Shown: piece after piece, positions 36,190 through 47,700 of the stretch
Numbering within the stretch: position 1 is the first letter of the stretch
Layout of the letters: every line of letters begins with the position of its first letter
Source: Acanthopleura granulata
Taxonomy: Eukaryota > Mollusca > Polyplacophora > Chitonida > Chitonidae
Direction: 5' to 3'
Length of the DNA stretch: 64,000 nucleotides
NCBI GenBank assembly: GCA_016165875.1
Contig: JABBOT010000080.1
Location: 39,803,477-39,867,476, forward strand
Translations under genes and position numbers: made by a program
The notes under the pieces: model-generated
The model's input: the letters and a program-made list of their open reading frames with translations, nothing else
Database searches by the model: none
What the model was told of the DNA's origin: nothing

Positions 36190-37400
36190 TCTATATTTGT
36201 TGTTTGTTGGCCAATGAGATTAATAAACACAATAATGGTAACTGGTCATGAATACTTTTACACCATATTACACAGAACGTTTTCTCAAATGGCAGTTTTG
36301 CACCTTTGATAGAAACAAAGAGAACCGACAGAATGCATTCCTGACGGTCGACGCCATTAGAGCTTCGCTTTTACTTGAAAACTGAATCTTGCTTGTACGA
36401 TAAAACGAAACTATACAAATTCTCTGAAGATGTTCGTGGAATTAGGTTGAATCTTCTGTATGCGATTGTGTATGTAGTATTTACTTATTTCATCGTGATC
36501 AAGAGTTATTTTACTTCTAACGTATTGGTCCGCTGAGAACATGGGACTGCGCGGATTAAGCCACCCACTTCAAGCCCGTATTAAGCGACTTCTCCACCCG
36601 TGATGTACAGATATACACAACACATTGGAGGAATACATGTGAGAGTTAGACTGTGCAGATAGCCCCACGAGCGTATCTGTCTCTCGAACTGTAAAAGCAA
36701 AATATTATGGGAATTCCAAGTGATTGGCTGGATTTCTGTCCACCCTTCTCTGTCATGATGATATTCGTGAAGAACAACCTATATGTAGTATTTTGGTTAC
36801 ACCAGTTTATATTTTTGGTTCGTTGATCAGTCAGATTAATAAAAACATTAATAGGCTTTACTTATGATAAATACTCTTTATATAGACGATTTGCCAAATT
36901 GAAGGTTTGGATTTTTGATGCAAACAGAGGAATCCATCTATGGTGGCCCACGCCGTTAGAGGTTCGCGTTATCGCCAAGCTGCATCTTGTTCGTCAGATG
37001 GAAAACAAATTCTTCCAATTCTCCCCAGATATCTCTTTAATTAGGTTGAACCTTCTATGTGTGAAGGTTTTTTGTATGTAGTATTTACTTACTTCATCGA
37101 TTTACCTCGGTTTTTCCCTTAAAGGGTATTGGCCAGTTTTATGGGTGGAGAAAACCTGAGTGCGCGTCATAAGGCAGCTACATTTGACAAGTACTGAGGA
37201 ACTTTCGCACGTGTGACATACAGACATGCACACCACATTGGTGGAATAGAAGTGAAGTCAGACTGGGCAGAGAGCCATAATGGTGTAGTCACAGATCGAA
37301 CAGTAAAAACGGAAGAATCTGAGAATTCCCTGTGATAGCCTGGTTTGCTTCTGTACCCTGGTGAAATTTATAGGGAAAAAACCTGTATGTAACATGAGGA
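36190..37400 (+). repeat. 616-bp tandem duplication inside block A
   Basis: Unit one (about 36190-36805) and unit two (about 36806-37400) share GAGATTAATAAA-like, GTGTATGTAGTATTTACTTA-like and CACATTGG blocks in the same order, offset by 616 bases. Block B has one unit (about 44550-45120). Both units contain a piece of repeat family II. Confidence 0.75.
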
Positions 37401-38138
37401 ACAGGCCAATTTCTGGCAGCATTGTACATACTCGTCAGTGCTTGTGTAATATGTGTGGTTGTGTATGCAGTGATGTGGGCTCTCACCGAAAGTAACAGTG
37501 CCACATGCAAAGAGAAAAATAAAAAAAAGACTTAAAAATAGCGGTTCTAACACACATTTGTACACAATTTCAATATCTACAGACTCATTGTTGGAGAAGT
37601 TCAGTTCAGAAGGCAAATATAGCACTTCGATGGATGACGTCAATTTGAAGAACACGTGATGTGAGTGGAAGAAAGACCTTTTTTAAAATACTATTGTTGA
37701 TATTTCAGTCAAGGTATAAAGTGTTTTTGCATAATCTGGATGCTTCCTCGAGGTACTGTCTATGTAGCAGATCATTTGGTGTATGTATATATTGTCCCAA
37801 TGGAACACCAGAAATGCAGAGAAGTCAGTAAAATTCAAAGGTTGTTCAACAGACCATGATGAGACTCTTATTGCACGGACTCGCATTTCACATTAAAACA
37901 ACGTGCGGTCTAATTCTATGACGCGTTTCAAAGGATATTTGTCCTAATTCTCATGGACACGCAATGGATCTCATCGGCAAATCCAACATACGCCAACGCC
38001 ACTCTGACAGAGGACTTGAGGCAAAATTCTTGTCCGTTTCAGACAGTCGAAAAGGAGCTTGCTTTAAAGGAAATAAAAACGTTAAAATAAGAAATGTCTA
38101 CTACTACCAAGCCTGAGGAAATGCCAGCCTAGTTGAAA

Positions 38139-38625
38139 CAGTTGTGCAGACTCTATCGTAACGATTGCTGGGGGTAGAATAGTTGAAAAAATTACGTATT
38201 GTGGGAATGGTTATAGAATTAATTGAAATGGAGTGTGCGTTAAGGAATTCAAAGACAGAAAATGTTTGTGAAGGCATGTCGTCCATGACTGGAGGTGGAG
38301 GGGGGAATATCACCCTAGTTAAGGCAGTCACGCAAGTTGTTTTGTGACGGCTGCTGGGAGCAGTTGTGCAGGCTCTAACGTAACGATTGCTAGGGGTAGA
38401 ATGGTTGACAAATTACGTATTGTGAGAATGGTTATAGAATTAATTGATTGGGAGTGTGCGTTAAGCAATTCAAAGAAAGGAAATGTTTGTGAAGGCATGT
38501 CGTTCATGACTGGAGGTGGAGGGGGAAGTATCACCCTAATTAAGGCAGTCATACAGGTTGTTTTGTAACGGTTGCTGGGAGTAGATTGGTCAACAAATTT
38601 CACATTGTCAGAATTGTTACGGTTC
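38139..38625. repeat. Tandem repeat of about 190-222 bp, 2.3 copies
   Basis: GTAACGATTGCTGGGGGTAG recurs with small changes at 38158, 38380 and 38566. The first period is 222 bases and the second 186. The units include a TGGAGGTGGAGGGGG block. The minus strand stays open through much of each unit, with proline-rich peptides. It lies in the 1.4 kb that block B lacks. Confidence 0.85.
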
Positions 38626-38885
38626 CATCATTTACAGTTACTAGCCAAGTGCAAAAATTGTTTCTTCAAATTTTTAAGAACAAGTTACGCAATCAGTTGG
38701 TCTGTGTAGAACAAATCTGTGAGTAAAATTCCTGGAAGAAATGGCACTGGGTGATTCAGAAAGCAGCACAGACAAAGGAGTTATTCTGCTGGTTCATGTG
38801 GAGAAGAATGGTCAAGGGGTTTTTATTGTTCGAATTAACGTTTGTGTCATCCAATCCAGATCTCACTCACTCAGATGTTTATCAT

Positions 38886-39090
38886 TCACCTGGCCAGGTA
38901 TTGGGATTCTCCAGTCCGTAGCATGTCTTACCCACTCTTATGTTGTTCCCGTCCTGCTGCTCATCGGGCACCTGACCAGGTGTTCTAATTCTCCGACCGT
39001 GGCAGCTCTCACCCATTCAGATGGTGATTATCAGGTCCCTGACCAGGTGTTGTGATTCTCCCGACATTGTACGGACTCCATTACCCATCA
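38886..39090. repeat. Degenerate short tandem repeat
   Basis: Three units with CACCTGGCCAGGTATTGGGA, CACCTGACCAGGTGTTCTAA or CCTGACCAGGTGTTGTGATT followed by TTCTCC, spaced about 84 and 67 bases apart. Confidence 0.6.
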
Positions 39091-39634
39091 TATTAACAAG
39101 ACAAGTAGTTTATGGTACGAAACGTCAGCTATAATAAATTAAATACAGAAATGAATCAGTAAAATAGTTTCAAGAAAGTTTCGGGATGGTCATTCATAAT
39201 GACAGCTTGTTTTAAGAAAAGATAGGCATTTTTCCAAATGTTGTTCATCCAAAAGTCACCCAAGCGAAACAGATTGCCCAGTCTGGTTCACACGTATATC
39301 GGAATAACAAAGTTAACTGAGTCTGTGCTTTCCCCTCCACGCGCTTCTCCTACGAGAAGTCAGTATGATGAAATGTAGATCGATGGCCCGGTCGGCCTGT
39401 TCTCGCTGCAGATATACTGGTTCCTGACCAGTCAGATTACTGGCGCGACTCAAACTCGCGGAATAATGTCTGCGTGTTAGGAGCTTTATCAGCAAGGGTG
39501 GCGATTTACAAAAGTCACTACCGTTTCCTACAGAGATAAAAGGGACATCCATATCGTATAACTGAACAGTTCCTGAGTATAAATAAGTCAATAAATTTAT
39601 AAATTTATAAAATTATAAGTAAAAAGGGTTCCTA

Positions 39635-39830
39635 TGTAAATCTTTTGGTAAGTTACCGAAGACCGTTCTCAGGTGTGACGTACTGACACATGTGCTGTAT
39701 AACCGCGATATTGGTGGAGACAGGTGGTCTTCAAAAACGTTAATCTGCGTAAATGGCCAAACAAGCGTCGTGGACGGCTTGTTTTCACCATGGCCACACA
39801 AGAAGTGGTAGCATTGGCTCTACACAATTC
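39635..39830 (+). repeat. Interspersed repeat family II copy in block A
   Basis: TTTTGGTAAGTTACCGAAGA, GATATTGGTGGAGACAGGTG, GTCTTCAAAAACGTTAATCT and AATGGCCAAACAAGCGTCGT match the family. Block B carries it at the same relative place (46010-46190), so the insertion predates the A/B duplication. Confidence 0.6.
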
Positions 39831-40582
39831 CTGCCCATGGCTGGGGAATGGAAATGCCATTTATGTGTCCTAGCGATTAAAAAGGGAAGTATCTCTAACC
39901 TCTAGATCATTGACCCTCACCTTCATAGAGGTCTATCCAATGGTGATTATGATTTAACATATAGGGAAGTGGCAGTCATCAGCAGACAACTGGTTTCCGC
40001 CTCAGTTCTCCTGTAATTGTCCTTGTTATTTTACACAGGTTCTGCCGTTTTTCCGTGGTTTAGAGTAATTTATAAATGACCATGGGCCCCTATCCGTAAA
40101 CCGTTTGTGCCCCCTGATCAGTAAAACATCTGGCGACCCATGAAGCCAAAAGCTGGTTTCCAAATCCCGATAACAGAGCTACAGCTTTACATCAGGAGCT
40201 TTGTGTGCTGACGGCCCATGCAAGGCCAGTAGTTTACTCTGAGAGCTCCAGTCGCCTCCTAGACTATTATTATTAAATTATTATAATTAAACAAAAACCA
40301 AACATAAAATCAGAAATAACCGCCTTGGTAAAGTCAATGATTTTTTATGAAACATTGCTTGCGGCTCTGTTGAGTAGAAAGGCAAGTGTAAGAACAGGAT
40401 GCCGCTTGTAGATTGTTGTTATGTACGATGAAAAATTTTACAATTTAAATGCAGACGCAAAACATGTTAGACTTTGGTTCAAACTTCAGAGAAGGCATTG
40501 GAGTTGAGATACCAAGCAACCAAATCTCACCGTTATCTTGAAAGACGGGTGGCGACTCCTAACCCGTTTCTTATCTGATACA

Positions 40583-41190
40583 AAGCTCATCTATCACCCG
40601 GTCCTGTTATTCAATCAACCAGTGACATTAGAACGTGTTTACTGGCTTCTCTTACTGGCTAGCAATCACCTTCCTCTGGTGATTGTGTGCTATTCCGACC
40701 TGAGTAATGCCTAATTGACTACAGTTTTTATCCCGAGCTGAGCGTTGCCAGGAGGTTGCCAGTATCGCACACCAGCTTGTCTTTTTGATACAATCAACCG
40801 AAGGCCGACAATTAGCGTTAGCCTCATTTCCATTTCCGGGTAACATCTGTCTTTATTGGCGGATTTGTGCTACCAAGGGGAGATAGTCAGTCATCAGAGC
40901 CCGGCTACACCAGAGTGGAAGACAGTAAAGGGAAATACATTCACACCTAACCTATACATCATACAGTAGCCTGCATGCAGTGGCACTTCTTTATAGGCCT
41001 TCACGGCTTGGTGCGTAAAACTGGACACCGCCTTTCATTTCACTAAGGCTGATCAACAGTTTATTGACTCTACAGAAACAAGAATAGCCAAATAAAGGCT
41101 AATAATACTTGCTACTACGTACATGGAATGAAGGTCGAAAACTTGGAGGAGTCGCTTAATAAGAATGTCACAATCCTTTTAGTAAAGGGC
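40583..41190. repeat. Best-conserved segment of block A
   Basis: This part matches 46945-47520 more closely than the rest of the duplication, with shared runs such as ATCTATCACCCGGTCCTG, CCGAAGGCCGACAATTAGCG, CTCATTTCCATTTCCGGGTA and GACAGTAAAGGGAAATACAT. No frame is conserved in both copies. Confidence 0.6.
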
Positions 41191-41420
41191 TATCTTTTTT
41201 CGTCCACGACTGGCGTTCAAGCCGATCTGACTATGTTGCTCTTGTAACACACAATACCATATTACCATTTTTTCCAAAAACCATGTCGACAGGGCTGGAT
41301 TGGACATCAAGTTTCATACCTTTCATCAGAACTAGTTTAAAGGCTTGAGGTTCTTCATTGATGTACCCAAGTGGACGTACATCAGATATGCAGTTATAAA
41401 TGTTGATTTGTGAAACTGAC

Positions 41421-42484
41421 TCAACATTGCAACATAACATCCAATAGTCATTCGGAAGATTTGACTAGATGATGACTGGAATACTGCAGAGCAACACAGT
41501 TTATCTGGTCATTAGCATATCTCTAAGGCATGAAGCTCTCCACCAACTTTTTGGTTAGCTGGGTTAGTCATTTTTGTTAGTTAACGTAGCTTTCAATTTT
41601 CTTTTTATTATTTTTTTTGAATTTTACAATGAATCAAGCCCTTTAGCTTGCAGATGGCATTAAAGGTGAACTGTCCAAAGTTGGTACAGAAAGTCGCAGC
41701 GGAATCTGAAACAAGGAGTCGACGTAATTTAAAGATTAAAACACACTAGGCTTTCTACAAACTATATTTTGTCCAGATCGATAGAATTTTCTTCTTAAAA
41801 CTTGCTAATCTGTGCACGCTTATCTATCGCCTTGACAGCGCACCCGTTATGGCCGCGAAAATGGATGATCGCCATGACAAGTGGCCATTTTGAACTGAAT
41901 ATGCACGATAAATTATGTCCATTTTTGAGTCATTTTGAGGAGACGTATTTTCAGTCGATATACAGACTAATATATCGCCCTTCAAAACTCCACAATTACG
42001 TCACGCATATTTGGCACACTCCGGCAGGCAAGCGCTTTGCGATTTTCTTGTGAGAATTTTTAGAGATATATATATTTTTGTTTTCTACAAGCCAAGATAA
42101 CTCAGCGGGGCCAAGGAATACGTCAGAGCCCATAAGGCTAAAAGTGTTTCGCACTTTACGACTCGGAGAGCAGAGGGAGTGGGGTAGGGGCGGGGGGCTT
42201 TAAAAGAACAAGTTTGAAAAAGTGGAAAACTAGAATAAAAGGATTCTAAAACTTGAACTGGCCAACAAGACATTTTGCTTTTTTAGACACGCAGTAACTT
42301 AATATGCGATTCCAACCGGCTGGAATAGGGCCAGCATTACAAGAGTTAATGTGACCAAACGGATCGTTTTGAAACAGTTTGTCTCTGTTTGTCATTTACA
42401 TCTACGTCTGACATGAAGTAAAATAGACAGAAAGTTCTACGGGGCGCTATACAGGAGAGGTGCCGTCGTCTTTAACAATATTGA
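41421..42484. other. Spacer between duplication blocks; no gene seen
   Basis: A frame of 83 codons (41802-42053) has no recognisable domain. No counterpart was seen elsewhere in the window. Confidence 0.4.
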
Positions 42485-44258
42485 ATATGAGTAAAGTCGT
42501 CGAAAAAGTAAAAGGTTTTATGCCGACAAAAGTCTCTGTACTTTAACCTGGTTGGTACACTTTATGGCATGATCAGGGATATATGTTGTTTGTCAAAACT
42601 GAGCTCTACGTTGGAGACATTGTTAACGTGTATCCAGGCAATCATTATTTAGCGGCCGAGATAATGAGCCAGTTTAAAAGCATTCCCTCTTTTTTGCTGG
42701 AATGTGAAGCACAACAATCAATCAGGTCAGGTCATTTATTTCAAAATCTCTACGGCTATTTATCTCTTACTGATAAGTAAATTTGTACTTGTATTATCCA
42801 GATCCGCACTCCTAACCAATAATCTAAGGATGGTGCAGAATGACTACGAATTATGTAAAGTTAGATTACTATGTCCCTAAACCTCATATCAACTCTTACT
42901 GTGTTTTTTTTTTCTTGCTTTGTTCGTCAAAATCCGGAAACAATGGATGGTTTACAGTGAGCTTATTAGTACATCCACATTAATTCCCTTAACATATTTT
43001 TGGGGGCAAGTTACCAGCAGTGTAAATGCTGTCTGTCCGCGACATCACGTTCAAGCTCTATCCTTACAGGTTACTCGTGGTGAAATCTAAGGTAGCGTTT
43101 AACCTTAGGCTTTTCGTCTACAAAGTAATTTGGCTACATTTATACACTAGGACTATTGATCATTAGTCTCCGCGATTTTGCCAAACAGAACCAAGGTTTA
43201 AAGCCGATAATAGTGTACCATCCATCCACCAAAATGGGCTCTCCGAGTCAATAATATCCAGATCAGTTTACAAAACAAGAAATAATACAAAACACCTAAG
43301 AATACAAAAGTAAATAAAATAGAACAATAGGACGGATTCATGCAAAGAGAATCAGTAATTAGTTTTCATCGATGACGAGAAGGCGGTTGAATAAAATCAG
43401 TGCACAAAAAGGTGTACGATTTTAGTATATATGGTGTCATTGATGAAATATGTGTCTGAGTCGATGTTTCATTGGAACTGTTTACATGTCCCACATGGCG
43501 ATCTTATACTCAACACGATGAACATACGGCCCATAGTCCAAGAGAACGACACGTGTAACAGTTTTGCTCTGATGTGGAAAGATACAATGAAAGTTGTGAA
43601 AAAAAGAAAATACAAACCAGATAATGACATTGGCTGTAATGATATCCTCACATCTATAAACTGGCTGTTGTCCGTGGTAAAAGCATTGCCACTTCCTCAT
43701 TGACGAGACTGTCAATATCCTTATGAACCAGCCAGAGACTAGAACCAATTTAGCCGTGAACAACCGCAGTTATTCCACTCATGGCTATCTGCCGTATTTC
43801 AATGTCATATAATGCACTTTTTCTCGGCACTATTCTCAAGGAAGTTAAACTAAAATCAAATTTTTCTTTAAGTATTTTCTTTCCGCTAAGTACTCAAATA
43901 CAGTATATCACTACTAGTGACAGTTGCGGATGAAGCTATTGTTTTTATTTGAAGAAATACAACCGACAAAGAACCTCTCCCTACTGCTGTCCCCTTACTT
44001 CGCCTTGCAATAGAACGGCCGAGGTAGCCATGTAGAAATAGGGTTTCTCTGGACCTCAATTCGTTTCGCATTGTCTGCACAACTGGAAAGACAAAATGAC
44101 AACTAAAGCATATCTTTAGGGGCTGGGTGAGGTATATGTAGTGACGGGGGAGGGGGAGGTGGCTTGTACTTTGGAAGGAGACGTTCATCGATAGATAGCT
44201 GCAAAACCTAGGCAACCATTTAATTACACAAAATTGTCAATTTCCAAGCAGCTGCACT

Positions 44259-44501
44259 TTATCCCAAATGAGCAGGTGCGGGCATCCCGATAACACCGTA
44301 AGCCGCGGTAATCATACAGGCTGTGGAGCAGTCCATGCCAATTTTGTATCTGTCTTTTGTCTTATTCACTGGACTGAGAGCAGTGAGAAAGGCACAGACA
44401 GAGTACATTAAACCATGACAAATACCTGCAAACAGAACTTCCCGAAATTTGAAACGTATAATTAGGTCGTTGGGAATAGACGCTGCCAAAGTAAACTCCA
44501 A
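44259..44501 (-). pseudogene. Membrane-protein-like open frame, possible ABC-B transporter exon relic
   Basis: The 80-codon frame starts MEFTLAASIPNDLIIRFKFR, then has a hydrophobic stretch (EVLFAGICHGLMYSVCAFL), a charged linker and a second small, hydrophobic part (CMITAAYGVIGM). The order and spacing recall the last transmembrane helices of ABC-B exporters, but I could not establish this and it may be chance. The block A copy of the same sequence has a stop in this frame, which argues against a functional exon or for a pseudogene in A. Confidence 0.25.
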
Positions 44502-44879
44502 AAGTAACTGTTACACATAGGCCTACATGTACCACATATATAGGACATTGGGTAGACTAACTGTATTTGTGGTTTGTTGACCAGTGAGATTAATAAAAAC
44601 AATAATGTGCTCAACTGGTGATGAATACTTTTACACAATATTACACAGTACGTTTTCTCAAATAGCAACGTTGGACCTTCTGATGGAAACAGAGAGAACC
44701 GACAGAACCCATCCCTGGGGGGCGACGCCATTAGGGCTTTGCGTTTAATTGAAAACTAAATCTTGTTTTTACGATAAAACGAAACTCTACAAATTCTCTG
44801 AATTAGGTTGAATCTTCTATAAGCGATTGTGTGTGTAGTATTCACTTATTTCATCGTGATCAAAGTTTATTTTACTTCT

Positions 44880-45020
44880 AAACCACCTACCTCTGGCCTG
44901 CACTGAGCAACTTGCCTACCCGTGATGTATTTATATACACGCCACATTGGTAAAATGCAATTGAGAGTTAGACTGCGCCAATAGCCCCACGAGCGTATTA
45001 ATCTCTCGAACTGTAAAAAC
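44880..45020 (+). repeat. Interspersed repeat family II copy in block B
   Basis: AACCACCTACCTCTGGCCTG, GCAACTTGCCTACCCGTGAT, CACATTGGTAAAATG and CCCCACGAGCGTATTAATCT match 36540-36690 in block A. Confidence 0.55.
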
Positions 45021-46009
45021 AAAAGATTATAGGAATCCCCAGTGATTGGCGGGATTTCTGTCCACACTTCTATGTCTTCATGATATGAGTGAATAACAAC
45101 CTATATGTAGCAATTTGTATGTTTTCAAGATTATATTTCACTTGCGTGATGGCCGTCAGAAATGAAGTGAATCCTTGCTCCTCTGAAGCCATTCAGGGAA
45201 AGATGGACTGCAATTTCTGAATCCAAATAATCAGGGACCGGCGAATTTGTGACATTAGTGTGCATACCTGCCGCGCTCTCCGTGTCCAGTTTGTGTACTA
45301 TGTGTGGCCCTGTATGCAATAATATGATGCTCATACACCGAAAACAACAGTTTCACAAAGAGAAAAAAAAAGTAAAACTAGCGGTTCTACTATACATTTG
45401 TGTACAATTTCAATACCTACAGATTTTGAAGTAAACCTGATGTAGGTGGAAGGAACACTTTTTTAAAACGTTATCTTTGATATTTCAGTCAAGGTATAAA
45501 GCATTGTTGGCATGGTCTGGATGCTTCCTGTGTCGCGTTATGTCTGTATAAAATACAGTTTGCTGCTTGTATGTATTGCCACAATGAAACATCGAAAAAC
45601 CAGACGCAACACCCAATTCAATTAAATCACAGTACACCTACTCCACATCAACCAGTACTTTGCCTTTCCTTTTAGGCCTTTTGGTGCATGAGCTCGCATT
45701 TCACGCTGAGGAAAGGAGCGGTCTAATTTCATAATCCGTTTGAAAAAACATTTGTCGGAATTCTCATGCGCACCCAAGTGATCTCATCGGTAAAGCCAGT
45801 ATACGCCAATGTCTCTCTGAGTCGGGAAGTAAGATTAAAAATTGGCATGACTGCGTATTTAGGTCAGGAGCTTCATCACCAACGGTGGCGATTTACCTTA
45901 GTCTTTATGGTTTCCTACAGCGATAAAATCCGTATCTCATAACTGAACAATTCGTGGAAATAAATAAGTAAATCAGCAGTTTTATATTTATAAATAAAAA
46001 TGAATTGCA

Positions 46010-46190
46010 TGTAAACCAGTTGCTCAAGAGCGTTTCCAGGTGAGACGTATAGGCAGAAGACAGTTGCTCTTCAACAACGTTAGTCTGCTTGAATGGCCAA
46101 ATACGGGTTGTGGATGGCTCGTTGTCTTCATCACACAAGCACTGGGAGCATTGATTCTACAAATTCCTTGCCCATGGCTTAGGAATGGAC
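46010..46190 (+). repeat. Interspersed repeat family II copy in block B
   Basis: GACAGTTGCTCTTCAACAAC, GTTAGTCTGCTTGAATGGCC and CGGGTTGTGGATGGCTCGTT match the family and the block A copy at 39635-39830. Confidence 0.6.
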
Positions 46191-47700
46191 ATGCCTGTCG
46201 TGTGCGAAAGTGATTAAAAAGGGAAGCATCTTTAATCTCTTTACCACTTCCCACTGGAGATATATCCCGAGGGCATTAGGATAAGGTACAAATTTTTACG
46301 AGCCATGAGCGCCTAGTTACCGGATAATGCCATTGTGTTTATAGCTGTGAAATACCCCAATCCTCAAGGGGATGTGACAGTCCTTACCCTTACATTGGTT
46401 TCCGCCTCATGTCCTCCTGTACTTGCCATTGTCACTTCACACACGTCCTGAGGTTTATCAACAGTCTGGAGTAATTTAGAAATGAACCTGGTCTTCTACC
46501 CGTAAACCTTGGTGTCCCATTATCAACAGACACTGTCCGACATATGACGCCAAGAGTTCCTTGTAAACTGACGATAACAGAGTGATTGCTTTAGGTCAGA
46601 AGGTTTGTCTGTTGATCGTCTATGCAAAGCCAGGGGCTTACTCTGAGATCTCCAGTACCCTTTTACAGTAAACTATAAAGAATTCATCTTGCATTATTCC
46701 AAACACGGAAACAGAAACGGTTTAAGCATAAACAATCAGTAATTAGTAATAACAGATTGCTTGCGGCTCTGTTGAGTAGAGATGTTAAAACATAAAAAGG
46801 AGGCGGTGTTTTGATTGTTGTTATTGTACGATAAAAAAAAACACCATTTTAACGCAGACGCAAAACATGTTGGATTATGGGTCAAACTTCAGGTGAGGCA
46901 TTAAAGTTACCGAGCATACCGCTCTCTCCCCGTCAACTACCACGTGACACAGAACTCATCTATCACCCGGTCCTGCTATCCAATCAACCTGTGACATGAG
47001 AACGTGTTTACTGGCTTCTCTTATTGGTTTACATCACCCTCTTTTGTTCATTTGTCTGCCATTCTGACCTGAGTAACGCCAAATTGACAATAGTTTTTAC
47101 CCGAACTAACTGTTGCCAGGAGGTTGCACATCAGCTTGTCTTCTTGACACAATCAGCCGAAGGCCGACAATTAGCGCTGGCCTCATTTCCATTTCCGGGT
47201 AACATCTGTATTTATTTGTGGATTTGTGCTACCAAAGGGAGATGGTCATTCATCAGAGACCAGGTATACCGGAGCGGAAGACAGTAAAGGGAAATACATT
47301 CACACCTGGTCTTTGTGTGTTCATCAGGGCCTGGGTGTAAAACTGGACACTGTCATTCATTTCTCTAAGGCTGATCAACAGCTTATTGCCTCTACAGAGA
47401 CGAGAATGACCACATAAAGCTAATGATGCTTGCTACTGAGTACTCGGAATGAAAGTGAAAAACTTGGAGGAGTAGCTTTACAAGAATGTCACAATCCTTT
47501 GAGTAAAGGGCTATCTTATCTCGTCAGCGACTCGAGTTGAAGCCGCACTGGCTGACTTTTCTCTTGTAATATCACCTTTTTATCCAAAACCGTCATCCCG
47601 AGGGCAGGATTGAGCACTAGAATTCATAACTTTCATCAGAATTTGTTTGGGGGGGCGGGGTTCATTGATGTACACAAGTGGTCGTGTATTAGATATGGAT

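Larger units (their letters stand above)
33530..41420 (+). repeat. Duplication block A (paired with 42485-47700)
   Basis: Colinear blocks link this segment to block B: 33640-33780 with 42495-42650, 33930-34190 with 42710-42920, 34215-34350 with 42985-43135, 34700-35030 with 43605-43850, 35790-36480 with 44165-44870, 37400-38060 with 45240-45830, 39440-39860 with 45850-46220, and 39960-41420 with 46370-47700. The two are direct repeats, clearly diverged. Block A is longer because of a 616-bp internal tandem duplication, a 24-bp repeat expansion and about 1.4 kb at 38060-39440 not seen in B. I see no intact gene in it. Confidence 0.8.
42485..47700 (+). repeat. Duplication block B (paired with 33530-41420)
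   Basis: A direct, diverged copy of block A, lying about 1 kb after it. It carries about 400 bases at 43165-43560 that A lacks and that also occur at 12445-12890 and 26055-26290. It has one copy of each unit that is tandemly repeated in A, so B is probably nearer the ancestral layout. No intact gene is visible. Confidence 0.8.

Noticed and set aside
43431..43703. 90-codon plus frame in block B
   Set aside because: Half of it lies in the dispersed element also found at 12.4 kb, where the frame is not kept.
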